Shown here: one piece after another, positions 24,045 to 35,815 of the stretch
How the letters are laid out: the number at the start of each line of letters is the position of its first letter
Numbering within the stretch: the first letter of the stretch is position 1
Translations under genes and position numbers: made by a program
From: Adiantum capillus-veneris
Lineage: Eukaryota > Streptophyta > Polypodiopsida > Polypodiales > Pteridaceae
Assembly (NCBI GenBank): GCA_014529385.2
Contig: CM043944.1
Coordinates: 65,556,248 to 65,620,247, forward strand
Length of the DNA stretch: 64,000 bases
Direction of reading: 5' to 3'
The notes under the pieces: generated by a model
Database searches by the model: none
Seen by the model: the letters and a program-made list of their open reading frames with translations, nothing else
Told to the model about the DNA's origin: nothing

Positions 24045-26235
24045 TGGTGCAGCTAAAGCTGGTCGAAGCTAAAAGGTGGTCTATGCCAGGCCAAGGTAGC
24101 AATTGATTGCAGTGCAGAAGGCTAGGGCAGGTGCCAAGGCCCTTGGCAGCCAAAGGATAGCGGGAATGTATGCTTAATGCGGTTTTTTAGGCCAAAAGTG
24201 CTGCGGAATGGTCCAGATGGGATGGCAGATGAAGATGTCTGAAATGCCAAGTCAAATCTCTAGAATGTAGATTTCAACGTGCTTTAGAAGCCGGTCCAGA
24301 TGGCTCGTCAAACGAAGCCCTAGTGCTCAAGATATTGTAGTTTAAAGAAAGAGTGTGTAGCAGATCCCCGACAGACAGGACAGCTGGGGACAGGTGGCCC
24401 AGGCATGTGTGAGCGGATACATGTGAAGAGCTCAAGTTACGAAGCATGCCTGTCTTTTCGGATTGCGAATCGGAGCTCTGGTTAGCAAGTTATGGCCATT
24501 AGAAGATTTTTCGAGGGCCGGGTCTGAGCCCACTTGGTTGCATTGAAGGGTGTGCCATCTGGCGTCATTTTAGCCTCGCCAAGGTTCTAGGTGGCAGTGT
24601 GCATCATGGAGAATTGGCACAAATTGACGGTTCACCAATCGAGTTCCTGGTACAAGATACTGCAGGTCAAAGTTGGGGGCTATCCCTTGGGCGGCGATTA
24701 CAAATGCTTTTCTTGTGTTTTGTCCACCTTGTTTGGTAGGCCTGGGAGAGTCAGAGTGTGGTGAGCACGGGGGGGTTCGAAGTCGGGAACTAGCTCCATC
24801 AATTGAACCTTACGGCCCCGAAATCTGATTACCGAGTGCCAGTTGGCAAACAGACAAGCAATGTGGAAAAAGTTGGTTTTTTATGGAATGTTTTCAAAAT
24901 TGCGCAAGGCTTTGAAGCCATGAATTCTGCGAGCACCACGTGGCTCAGCAGATATCCCACATTCGAGCGTCGTGTGCCTGCGTCTGGAGTATAATGGCGG
25001 GAACGCGAGCTCCTTCGGGTTATGTGAAGCAAGAGAGCTCTTGGAGCTCGTGGCTATGGTCTGAGCGCTAGGTGCTGTGTGGTCAAAATGGGTGGCACGC
25101 GGCGGCGCTGCAGGGCGCACTCATGGCGGTTTTGGCCAGCACTGGTGCCGCAGTTGCACCCGCGTGAGGATAGTGGTGGTGACGTGGTGCGCTCACCCGG
25201 CATGAAGTGGTGGTGACGTGGTGACATCGCTATTGCCTCCCCCCCTCAGGTAAGAGGAAGATCCCGCGGGGATTAAACATAGAGAGAGAGCCCGGAGGTC
25301 TCCAAGGTGTGCAAAGCCAACCAAAGCTAATGGCCAAAGTGAAGGCCAATTGGGCCAGAGAGAAAAAGGGTTGATAGAAGCCGGACAAAATCAAAACAAG
25401 GGCAACAAATGGAAGTCAAGGCCAAATGAGGGCAAAGAGGAGTCGTATATAGGGAGAGAGTCAAAGTCAAAATTGGGCCCCATAAGGTGAGCGTAAAGAG
25501 GGTAAAAGTGAAAGATTAAAAAAAAAAAAAAAAGCCAATGGGCAATAGAGATGTCGCTAATGCCCCCCCCCCCCAAAGTGCAAAGAGTGAAGAGGAGAGA
25601 GATAGAGCAAAGCGGTGCCCCCTTTCCCAAAAGTGCCAATTCAAGGTGCCAGGTGGACCAGTTAAATTGTAAATTTCCAAATTAAAGGTCCCCCCCTATA
25701 ATAGTCAAAATGGAATAAAATTTGGGCCTTTTTTTTGGCCTTTTGGTGTGCCGTTTGAAGCCTGCAAAGTGGAGTTCTCTAGAAAGCTAGCTCCTTTGTA
25801 ACCTTTGCTGGAAAATGGCCATGGTGATGGTAGTGCAAGCCTATGTATATGTTTTTTGAAGTGCAATCAAGCCACAGGTGCCTCCCGTGCTGTTGTTTCC
25901 CCTTCCCCCCTTCTCTTTCTCCTGCTTTCATGTTTCTCCTCGGTGCCGTTTGTGTGGAAGTGTGTGCCCCATGGACCGACGGTGTTTTGAGTGAGAGAGT
26001 GATATTGAGTGTCTGTGTGCGTGTGTAAGGGTGGAGACAGGTAGTGGTAGTAGGTGTACCTTGTGTGGTGGTTTGTACAGTGTGTGAGCAGTGGCAATTG
26101 AGCAGGCGGTGGCCTGCTAGTGTAAAGTGTTTCTTTGAAGGTGTTTTCTGAGAGGATAGGGGTGTTCTGAATACCCTGAGCTATAGAGAGGCCCTTTTGT
26201 TTGCGCTGGGTGTGTTCCCCCATTCCCCCTCTCCA
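24045..26235 (+). repeat. 3' LTR of Element 1
   Basis: Begins TGGTGCAGCTAAAG and ends CCCCCTCTCCA, followed by ACGT. It is longer than the 5' LTR by a block of roughly 390 bp around 25650-26040 that includes a T-rich run and the CT-rich stretch near 25900. It contains (A)n and (C)n homopolymers near 25518 and 25563 that differ in length from the 5' copy. Confidence 0.92.
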
Positions 26236-26239
26236 ACGT

Positions 26240-28200
26240 TATTGGGCAAAATAAAAAGTGGGACACCTCTATAGATTTAAAGCTCAGAGCGTTCAAAATT
26301 CAACCTCAACACCAAAAAGTATATCAAAATCACTTTTAGTAAACCCCAACCAAAAGGCCTATGCTCCCTTGGGAATTTACAAGCACACGCTAACCAATGC
26401 ATATGAATACAAGGGCCTCCCCTTTCACAATTGAACATCACAAAACCACAATTTTAGCATCAACTCCAAATTCAAAGATACATGCCCTCCCAATATGTTT
26501 GCACACAATTTTCCACTAGGCTACCATAGCCATAACCCTACAGAGAACTAGTCGCAACGTGAAGAGCACAAATCCGATTGGGGCACTTTAAAACTTGGAA
26601 GAAAGGTTGAAAAATAAATTTTGAGAAAGCTGAAGATGACCAAAATTTAATCTACACTCCGCTACATGCAAAATCGACACGAGCAAAGAGTTGTCTTGGT
26701 ACGACTACACGAAAAAAAGGCAAGGCGAGGGCAAAACCTGCATCAGAAACCATCAAGGAGGCACAACGATCTAGAACCTGCAAATTTTTGAACTTCAAAT
26801 GAGCTGTTTAAATTTTTTACCGGAATCATAGTTATATAAAAGTCTCACTTCAAAAAACCAAAAAACTCATTAACGATGGACAGGGGAAAATGGGAAAACA
26901 CCAAGCACCCAGTATGACTGCCTCTCTATAGACCAACGATTTCACAGCACCCCTATCCCCTATTTAACATACACACATAGACCCAATCTGCTAACAACTA
27001 TTGTCCAAGCATGTACCCAACCATCCCAGACTATACACACTTAGTTGTAAAACATACCATGATGTCTTTCATCTATAACCTTCAAAGCACCACAAACACA
27101 CAGACAAGCATTTCAATAACCAACAACCCTCCAACCCCTATCAAATCTTTGTCAAGCACCCATTCACCTTCCAAATTATAGATTTGAACACATAGACATC
27201 CACATAGGGAGATCTCACACGTATCAGATACCCACAAGCTTTACTACCCCTTGCACATATCATACTCACACACATATATGGTGACAACCAAATGGATATG
27301 AGAGCAAGAAGGGGAGAATATTCACTTGAACAACAAAACTATAAAGATTATGGTGACGTTGATGCAACTAGCTTCATTTAGAGAGTGTAAAAGGATGATT
27401 TTTTTGGAAACAAATGCCTTTTGCTCCCCCTTTGAAACTTTTGGTGCCTTCTCGTATGCTCACCAAGGCAAACCCTCAAACCAACTCTACTTCTCCTGTG
27501 GCTCTCAACCCTATACACCGCCCTGAGGCCCTGTTTTGTAATGAACTTGTGGCTCCTAAACCAGCGTTGGCTCCTTGTGGTAGTCTTCTCCTCTGTAACC
27601 AGCCGTGCAGTTTGTTTTCAACCCTTCAAGCTCCTGCAGCAATATCCCTTGCAATTGGCGAGCCCCTTTAGCAGCCCCATGTGGCCCCTGTGGCCCCTCT
27701 TCAATCTTCTCCCTTGCTCACGGCTCTACCTGCATAGCGGTCATCTCTCTCTCCAGCTTCTCAGTTGATCCTCCTCCCTGCTCCCCAAACCTGCTACATA
27801 TTCTTTTCCTTCTCTCACGACCTCTAATCGGCATCACTTGGCCCTTCTTTTCTTGATTGCTACCATACATGCAGTCTACTCTCCTGCCTTAGTGTCATAT
27901 CCTTCTTCCTTCATCTGCTCGCAACTCCTCTCAGCCAGGAGTGGTGCCAGCTATGGTTGCCTTGCAGCACACACCCCTCCCTTCCTCCGTAGTGCCTTCT
28001 AGGTTTCTTCTAATTAGCACTCTCTAGAAGGGGCCTTCAATTGCAACTTGCCATCCTCATCTCCCCACTTAACGGCCCTGACCAGCCCGAGAAAGCCATC
28101 CCCTCTTTTTTGCACTAATCGGCCCTGCTCGCCATGCAATTGGTGCCACCACCCCAATGCAAACTGTAGCCATGCCTCCACAAAATCATATTCATTTGTT
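26240..28200. other. Unassigned sequence after Element 1
   Basis: The stretch 26240-27300 is A/C-rich with no convincing frame. From 27326 to 27860 overlapping plus-strand frames are rich in Pro, Ser, Leu and Cys (for example CGSLLLCNQPCSLFSTLQAP), which could be a decayed Pro-rich linker, but I recognise no domain. Confidence 0.3.
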
Positions 28201-28208
28201 CCCCCAAG

Positions 28209-29238
28209 TTAAGCTTTAACTTTTAAAAGAAGTCTTGAGTTTGGCCTCCTTTCACGCACCACAAAATGCCGATCCAAAAAAGGCTTCATAAAAATCATCT
28301 TTAGTGTGGATAATCCGATGTGACGCAAACGGGTCAGAGTGAATCCCGCACACCACTCTGGGAAGACCACAACTGCTACAAGTGTTGGCAAACTTTAAAC
28401 CACACCCGAGTGAGCCGCTGCTAACCATTGGGCTTCATGCATTCAGAAAGCTTTGAAATCACTAAAATAGTGAAAGCATTCAACATAGTATGTATCATGG
28501 CACTAGCTGACAATTACACCCAACCAACCTTTGACCCTTCTAGGTATCTCGATGAGTTGATCTTGAAAACCTCCTTTAGTTTGCTAGAATCCACATTTGA
28601 CATACACTTTCTGGCAGTGTCAGCCATACCTTGCATCAACCAGCTACCAAAGAATTGCATTGTCCACTTGCTATCTTCGATGTACCTGCTTTAGGCTTCT
28701 CCCTGTATCGACAAGATTTGGCTACACCATCATTGCCCACCCCCTAGTTCATCATTCATGCTCAACCAAAGCATTCTTTAAGTAAACTAATACTGCATAT
28801 GGGAGAATGTGTAAAATAGCTATATAGTGAGACTGCATAAGAAAGACGATATCTATAGTGTATGTATAGGCAGAGAGAGAGAAATTATAATCTGCATCAC
28901 CCTCCAAGGTCAAATGGAAAGCTCGAAGCTTCCCCAAGCATAGTGTAATCTGCACCTAGATAAAAAATAAAGCATTGTCCATGGCCATCCATCTATAAAG
29001 CATGTATATTGAAGCCTCTCTTTGCACTTGTAGGCCAATAGACAGGCCATCCTAACAGCTCTTCATAGCATGGAGCTTTGTCACCCTGCATCCATAAGCC
29101 TTCGTGCCCACTATAAGCATACTTTTTATCACTTGAAGCACTTGTACCATTCTTAGCTATCTTGTTACCTGCTACAAAAATCTCCTTAGCATAGTCTTTA
29201 TCAAATGAGCAATAAAACCTGTGCATTACACCTTGCAA
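28209..29238 (-). pseudogene. Unrecognised gene fragment, several exon-like pieces
   Basis: On the minus strand, 29238-28993 encodes HRFYCSFDKDYAKEIFVAG and later EELLGWPVYWPTSAKRGFN, then continues toward RWMAMDN. Another exon-like stretch near 28645-28510 reads MQGMADTARKCMSNVDSSKL then INSSRYLEGSKVGW. A third open stretch (28391-28209) is less clear. Composition is like real protein, and the pieces keep one strand and order, but I recognise no family. The 5' piece begins about 20 bp from the LTR at 29260, so the LTR insertion may have cut the gene. Confidence 0.35.
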
Positions 29239-29259
29239 AACAACCTATAACAATATATC

Positions 29260-30213
29260 TGCTACGGAAGGAGTGTTTGAGGATATAATGTTTGAAGTAG
29301 GAAAGAAATGTTTGCTAGTAGGAAAACTCTCGAACCCTCTTCATTCAAAATCCTATACCGATATAGTCAAAACTCCCTTTGATATCCAAGGAGGATGGTT
29401 TAGCGGAGTGAACGCTAAAGCAATGCATATGGGTGCACATATCTTGCGGGTTTGTGCCCAGAATGCAAGATATTAGCGGGTTTGTGCCAAGGTTTCAAGT
29501 TAGTCACTATGGATTTGTGCCTAGATTGTAGGACAATTTAGTTGTATGTGCAACTAAAGACACCGGGAGCAATAAACTCTCGCTAAGAGGAGTGAACTCT
29601 TGGGGTTAAAATATTTTAATAAAGAAGGGTTGTATGTTGTTTTTCTTTAGAAAAGATTTATTTTGGTGCTGATTTGATAATGGTTGAAGGGCTGTCTTAA
29701 CGAACTTGTGATGGAAAGCATAAAAAGGAACTTTGTGTATGAACAATCATGTTGTAGTAATTAGAAAACAAGAAAAACAAAGAGTGAGTGTGGGGTGGAA
29801 ACTGGGGACTGGCTCAGGTTGCTAGTGAAGGATGGGTGGTCTCGATTAGTCGAGAAACTCTCTACTCCTCATTGATAGAATAAGCAAATCTAGAGACTCA
29901 TTGTGCCAAGAGTTGAGAAGTCCCAATCGTACGTGCCTTTGAAAATTATGGGGAAAAAGGAATTTGGGGTTTCTCTCTTTGGAAGGTGAGAATTAGGAAC
30001 GTTAGATTATTGTGTTAGTTCATGATTTCCCTGTGAGACAGGGCTCGGAACCCTTTTCGATGACCCGAACTCAAGTTACTTGGTGACGAGAGTCTGTCCA
30101 TTAGAAATCTTGTCTATCTGATTATGCTTTTCTCAATCGATTAGGGCATAGCGACCTATCAAGTACCCTCCTTTTGCCACATGGATATGGTAACCGGGTG
30201 CGGACCTCACACA
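29260..30213 (+). repeat. Left LTR of Element 3
   Basis: Begins TGCTACGGAAGGAGTGTTTG and ends GGACCTCACACA. It aligns from end to end with 40372-41327, with scattered substitutions and small indels (for example GAGTGTTTG versus GACTATTTG). Confidence 0.85.
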
Positions 30214-30226
30214 TGGTATCAAAGCC
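30214..30226 (+). other. Primer-binding site, initiator tRNA-Met type
   Basis: TGGTATCAAAGCC begins on the base after the LTR. The usual plant iMet site is TGGTATCAGAGC, so it differs by one base. This is the strongest evidence that the repeat at 29260 is a 5' LTR. Confidence 0.8.
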
Positions 30227-30256
30227 TAGGTTAGGAAACCGAAAAAAATTTATTGT

Positions 30257-30889
30257 TTGAAAGTTTGGAAAAATGATTGGAAACTTAAGATCAAGAACTT
30301 ACCAGCATCAATGTTTAAGGAAGATGCCGAGGTTGAATATCGCAAGTTCAAAACCTTTGAGATAATGTATTTGGAGGCTTGTCGCTCTTCAAATTTTTCT
30401 TTCCAATGCAATATGATGAAGATTTTGATGAAGTCTTTCTCTCCTCCACCAAAAAGAATCCAAAGGGGATGGAAACTTGCATGGGATTGCAAAGGTGGCA
30501 TCTTCTACATCAATGTGAAATAGCTTGGATGCCTCTTCTCTGATCTAAAGAAGCTTTGGTGGGGGGAAGAGCTGCGAGTTATCCAGCTTTACTACTTTGT
30601 TTGTACTACTAGGGATGAGTACACTGTTATCTTTGAAGATGGCCTTGACATGACCTTAAATGAATGGGTTTTCAATCAAGTGGTGAAAGTGATCCCTACT
30701 TATAGGATCAAACCCATTTCTATCCTTGACATCTTTCCTCAAAATAAGAGTCTTGTATTCTATGAACCGTACAAAGATGTGTATAAAAGCTACTACTCAT
30801 ACAAAATAGTGGGTTGTAAAAACGTATCCACAAATACCTATCGATTGTACCACTGTGTCCCTAGGAATCCAGCTCTAAGAATCATATAG
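30257..30889 (+). pseudogene. Unrecognised ORFs between PBS and gag
   Basis: Two plus-strand frames (30257-30523 and about 30560-30889) encode KIKNLPASMFKEDAEVEYRK and, after a frame change, ELRVIQLYYFVCTTRDEYTV, then NQVVKVIPTYRIKPISILD. Amino-acid use is protein-like, with aromatic and charged residues mixed. An ORF between the primer site and gag also occurs in Element 2 and is known from Ogre elements, but I see no sequence match between this one and that in Element 2. Function unknown. Confidence 0.35.
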
Positions 30890-31242
30890 CCTTTTTAGCA
30901 GAGCTAACTTTGTATACATTGTAATAGAATAAAAAGATACTCATCTAGCTTCTTGATGAGATCTCAACTTTGTGTATATCTTGATATACATAAATTTATG
31001 GCATCTTGAATTTAATTAAGATAGCTGCTTTCTAAATTTTGTCTTGAGTTGTCGACGTTTAAAGAACTTAGTATTGTTTAGTTTTAATCAGACCATCGAC
31101 AAGCGTACTATTGCATAGATATCATCAAATGCTTTATACATGGTTGTACAAGAGGAAAAACTTCTCTTGAAACAAGCCTAGCCACCCACATTAAAGGAGA
31201 GGGAACCCATATTGAGCGTGATGCTGAAACCTGGATTGGGCA

Positions 31243-32016
31243 ATGGAAGATTATTTGGAAGCTAGAGGGACCCAACGTGTAAACCAAACTATGCTTGCAA
31301 TGTTTTTTCTTACTGATGATGCAAAAATATGGTGGAAACAACATTGCAAGGACTTGGGTGTTTTAGGATCTTCTCAGTCTTGGGAGGATATTAAAGAAGC
31401 GGCTACAACACGATATCTTCCACCCGCTCATTGAGATGCCAAAATGAATGAGTTCTTTGCTCTAAAATAGCTATCCTTATCGATGGGAGAGTACTACTCC
31501 AAATTCGTAACCTTGCAAAGATATGCCGCAAAAATGTCCATTGAGAAACATGTAGCACCATTCTGTCAAGGATTGAATCATCCCTTGGTTACCCATCTTG
31601 AAGCAATGAGACCCACATCACTTCAGGATGCTCTCTTAAGGCCAACACCTCTGGCTAAAGAAATGACCACGAAGAAGTGGAGAAAAGACTTTAAAAATCA
31701 AAGGGGCAGGCCCAACAATTGGAGCCCCAAACTTGCTAATCAAATTGATCAACCTCGCCCTGTAGTAGCAGCCGCAACTACAACAACTCAACTTGAGCAT
31801 CCTCATGTTCATTGTTATGATTGTAACGAGATAGGATGCTATAGGAATAGGTGTCCCAAAAGAAGTGTAGCAACTACTACAAATGCAATTCTTGTAGTGC
31901 CAAATGGTAGAGGCCAACCTATTCGTCGTGGAAACATCCCAAGGAGACGGCAGGTGTACACAATAAACCCAGAAAGCTATGAAGCAATCTATAATAGCAT
32001 CCCCTTCAGCTTTTAA
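31243..32016 (+). pseudogene. Ty3/gypsy-type gag remnant with altered zinc knuckle
   Basis: One frame with a TGA at 31432 and a TAG at 31468. Gag-fold blocks: LTDDAKIWWKQHCKDLG, SWEDIKEAATTRYLPPAH, EYYSKFVTLQRYAAKMS and FCQGLNHPLVTHLEAM. The knuckle near 31815-31857 is CYDCNEIGCYRNRC, so the usual His of CX2CX4HX4C is Cys. The tail is basic and ends at TAA (32014). No protease or RT follows; the palindromic array begins about 160 bp downstream. Confidence 0.75.
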
Positions 32017-32175
32017 GTTCAATATACTTCTTCCTCGGAGATAATGCAGTTTTATCAAAAACTTGGGTATCTTTTGTCTCTTGTGTGCTTTCTGTATACA
32101 TGGCTTTGGTTTCTATCACACAGAGGGGTCTCAGTTTAAGAGAGATCATTTGTACAACCTGTCTCATTGTGTTCT

Positions 32176-33670
32176 ATGGGTATGCTAATTAGTATAAATG
32201 GTATGCTAATTAGCATACTATTAATGCTAGTTAGCATACAAAATGTTCTAATTAGCATACCTTTTGCTGGTTTTCAAGGAGAAGAGATGGCAGCTTCGTG
32301 TATACTGTGCATGCTAATGCTAATTATCATACTGTTTATGTTGATTAGCATAAACTTATATATGCTAGTTAGCATAAACAATATGCTAATTAGCATACCT
32401 TTTGCTAGTTTTCAAGGAGAAGAGATGGTAGCTTTCTGTATACTGTGTATGCCAATGCTAGTTAGCATACTGTTTATGCTAATTAGCATAAACTTATATA
32501 TGCTAGTTAGCATAACAATATGCTAATTAGCATAACTTTGCTAGTTTTCAAGGAGAAGAAATGGAAGCTTACTGTATATTGTGTATGTTGATTAGTATAC
32601 TATGTTGTGAGTGGAATGCTAATTAGCATACTGTTTATGCCAATTGGCATACCCTTGCTAGTTTAGGGAAGAAGAGATGGAAACTTTCTGTATATTGTGT
32701 ATGCTAATTAGTATACCTTTGCTGGTTTCAAGGAGAAGAGATGTCAGCTTTCAGTTCTCTGTGTATTCTAATTAGCATACTGTTTATGCCAGTTGGCATA
32801 GACAGTATGCTAATTGGCATACCTTTGCTGGTTTTAAGGAGAAGAGATGACAGCTTTCTGCATACTGGGTGGTCTAATTAGCATATTATGATGTGAGTGA
32901 AAGTTAGCACAAACAAAAATGCCTAGTATGCTAATTGAAGGTATGCTAATTAGCATACAATGTATGCTAATAAGCATACTGTTTTTGCCAGTTGGCATAA
33001 ATAGTATGCTAATAAGCATATCTTTTCTGGTTTAAGGAGAAGAGATGACAGGTCCCTGCATTCTGTGTATGCTAATTAGCATACTATTTATGCCAATGTG
33101 CATTCTGTGGGTATGCTAATTAACATAGTTAAGTGGCATAAATAGTATGCTAATTAGCATAGGTTCGCTAGTTTCAAGGAGAAGAGATAACAACTCTTTG
33201 TATATAGTGTATACCAATAAGCATATTGTATGCTGGTTTCAAGAAGGGATGACAGCTTTCTATATACTGTGTATGCTAATTAGCATACTATGCTATGAGT
33301 GGAAGTTAGCAAAAATAATAATCCACAGTATGCTAATTGAAGGAATGCTAATTAGCATACCATGCATGCTAATTAGCATATTGTTTATGCCAATTGGCAT
33401 AGACATTATGTTGATTAGCATACCATTGATGGTTTCAAGGAGAAAACATGGCAGCTTCCTGTATATTGTATATGCTAATTATGGTATGCTGTGAGTGGAA
33501 GTTAGCACAAACAACAATGCTCAGTATGCTAATTAGAATGTATTCTAATTAGCTATTGTGAGTATGCTAATTAGCATACATGGTATGCTAATTAGCATAC
33601 TATTTTGGTTGTGTTAGCATAAATAGTCTGCTAACTAGCATAAACATTATGCTGATTAGCATACCTTTGC
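32176..33670. repeat. Palindromic-word array, TATGCTAATTAGCATA type (left), with higher-order unit
   Basis: The perfect 16-bp palindrome TATGCTAATTAGCATA and close variants recur dozens of times, often as back-to-back pairs with 5-20 bp spacers. The words ride on a longer unit containing GTTTCAAGGAGAAGAGATG.CAGCTT.CTGTATA, found about ten times between 32276 and 33440. A second unit (GTGAGTGGAAGTTAGCACAAACAA) occurs about three times. The open frames here repeat the peptide MLISI and are by-products of the repeat. It lies downstream of the NIF tail on the minus strand. Confidence 0.95.
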
Positions 33671-33902
33671 TGATTTCCAATGAGAATGTATACAAATTCA
33701 ATGTTTACAAGACGCCAATAGTACACATTATTGTCTTCAAAACAAGAATAGTACATGATCTGATCATTACTATCTGAAGTAAATGTCGGAATAGCTACAA
33801 ACATTGGAAAGGCAATTTACAAATTTCCCTCATAATGTTACAAAACTGTAGAGAGCCTCCTACTCTGGATAAGATCGTGGTTTAGCGCGCTTTAGCGCGC
33901 TT

Positions 33903-34997
33903 CTACACTCGCTTTTGCCCAGTGTCAGTTTGCTTCTTTGTTTGCTGAGCTTTTGGGTCTTGCTCTCTTTCTTCTTCTTGCTGAGCTTTTGGTTCTTGCA
34001 ATTCTCTTTCTTCTTCTTCTTGCTGTTGCTTCTCTAATTTTTCCCTCTGTAGCCTCTCTCTCTTATGTCTTTCAGCTTCTTCATCAGCCTCCCTTTATCT
34101 CCTACGCATGGCTTCATTATGTTGGGCCTCATTGCGCCGGTGCATTTTTTATTCCAGCTTCCTGATCACTTGATGTGAAAAAAAATCTGGGGTAGTATCA
34201 AACGCATTTTCAGCTGTATACGATGAAAGATCCTCTGATTGCAACCATAGGAACAGCGAGCTGCTCAAAGTATCTATCAGGAAGTTTTGCCTTTGTTCTT
34301 TGGTTTGGTCCTCTATCTTAGGAGTAACAAGCCAACCTCCTTCAGGGTTTTGGCACACTTTGTACATACTATCGTCAATAATTAGACTGTTTTGGGGCCC
34401 AAAGTTGCAGTTCTTCCAAAACAATCTCAAATACATGCTTATTATTTATCTGCCAAGGCGGCCACTACAATGACTCTGTGTAAAAACACCTCTCAGCTTA
34501 TCCTGTTGGTCTTTGAATATTGTTTCTAATATTGCACTCACTTTAGGTTCCATGCTGGTGCTCCATATATACACATGGAGATACCAATCCAAAAATTTAT
34601 GGTTGTCTTTGCGACAAAATACCAACCTCCTATCTTGCACATTATACTTTATCATTTCCCCTGCATGTTTAGGGGGAATGTCACCGTGAATTGGCTCTAC
34701 AATTTGAACAAGCAGGCAATTTAAATCAAGAACCAAAGTGCACCTCTCGTCTGGCAATGGCTTTGGCACGCATATTGGGTCTGGCAGTGCATACCACTCA
34801 GCAAAAATAACTTCCCTCGAGGGATGAACATAACTGAAGTACTCATTTATTTTCGTTAAGCGTTTAAGATAGCTAGCCAGGCACTTCTCAATCTCCACTT
34901 TTTCTTTTTGTATCTGTCTAGCCTTGGCAATACGCCGCTTTCGTATGGTTTTGCATGCAATGGCATAATTCAAATCATGTAGGTAAACTAACTGCAA
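33903..34997 (-). pseudogene. Module 2: NIF/FCP1-like HAD domain plus Glu-rich coiled-coil tail
   Basis: One continuous minus-strand frame from 34997 to a TAG at 33903, broken by three TAA codons at 34446, 34149 and 34095. It opens with a basic coiled coil (AIACKTIRKRRIAKARQIQK). The HAD core follows: LVLDLNCLLVQ (nucleophile motif, second Asp replaced by Asn), RRLVFCRKDNHKFLDWYL, HVYIWSTSMEPKV and, after the first stop, NSLIIDDSMYKVCQNP. The tail (READEEAERHKRERLQREKL onward) is a long charged coiled coil. NIF/FCP1 enzymes dephosphorylate phosphoserine proteins such as the Pol II tail; here activity is doubtful. It lies between the two TATGCTAATTAGCATA arrays. Confidence 0.7.
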
Positions 34998-35249
34998 TTT
35001 CTCTTGCCCTGTGACATAGAAATGGTATCAATAAGGACATCATAAAGTACAAGCAAAAACTACTAAACTGTTGCACAATAAAATAATATTAAAAAGAGTT
35101 TTTCCATTATAAATATCTAGAGAGATACATGCCAAAGGGTGTGGAGCTTGCTAACACTACATAACTTGGACACAATAGGGAACAAATATAGCATAATTTC
35201 TTGCAAGCACGTGAGCGAATGGCTTTCTTTTCACCTTTGCTGCATTCGT

Positions 35250-35504
35250 TTATGTCATCCAAGGTGCTCGGAGGGGCAGCACATCTAGAATCTCTTTCAG
35301 GCCACCTTTTCTCTTTAATTTCACTTTGTTTACAAAACCCTGTAGGGGGCTTTCATCACTAGCGTCTTGTGCAGTCAGTCCACTGTCAGTCCTGAAACCT
35401 TCATCTTGAGCACTCCTACCTTCCTCTTGCACACTCCTAATTGTTTCCTCTGAGACGCTTGTTTGATCATTTGTAGGGGGCTTGGGTTTGGGATGAGTAA
35501 TCAT
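35250..35504 (-). CDS. Module 2: Ser/Glu-rich linker exon
   Basis: The 84-residue frame is disordered in character (KPKPPTNDQTSVSEETIRSV; SAQDEGFRTDSGLTAQDASD) and ends in a basic segment (FVNKVKLKRKGGLKEIL). It sits between the RING-like exon and the NIF domain on the same strand, where module 1 has an acidic linker. It probably connects domains. The exact splice sites were not resolved. Confidence 0.35.
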   Translation of the reverse strand: MITHPKPKPPTNDQTSVSEETIRSVQEEGRSAQDEGFRTDSGLTAQDASDESPLQGFVNKVKLKRKGGLKEILDVLPLRAPWMT

Positions 35505-35815
35505 GATAAAATCTTCATCATCATCATCTGTTTATTTACCATCTGCAGTAGCCTCGTGTGTTCTCGCATGATGTGTCATTACATCTGCCCTTTCATGCTG
35601 TCTATCAAGCTCATCAGATTCATAATTATAGAGCTTCTCTTCTTTCCTTTGATTGACAGGTGTCTTGTGAGGTGCGCATCCTGCATCATTGATACCTGTG
35701 TATTACATTCACCCATTAATATTCATCTCGATACCATTATGATTGCTTGTATGGATAGTTTGACAAGTAGCATTCCATGTATGGTAGGCATCTATATCCT
35801 ATAGACATTCATATT

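Larger units (their letters stand above)
16855..26235 (+). mobile_element. Tat-like Ty3/gypsy LTR retrotransposon, full length, decayed (Element 1)
   Basis: Two LTRs (16855-18676 and 24045-26235) flank gag, PR, RT, RNase H, a second archaeal-type RNase H, and IN in the order of Ty3/gypsy elements. The four bases ACGT precede the left LTR (16851-16854) and follow the right one (26236-26239), consistent with a target-site duplication. The LTRs begin TG and end CA. A second RNase H after the gypsy RNase H marks the Tat/Ogre/Athila side of non-chromoviral gypsy elements. No chromodomain is seen. Gag and PR carry frameshifts, but pol is one frame for 3.2 kb interrupted only by stop codons. Confidence 0.92.

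Noticed and set aside
33938-34165. Leu-rich plus-strand ORF resembling a membrane protein
   Set aside because: It is the complement of the Glu-rich coiled-coil tail of the NIF gene; poly-Glu codons read backwards give Leu/Ser.
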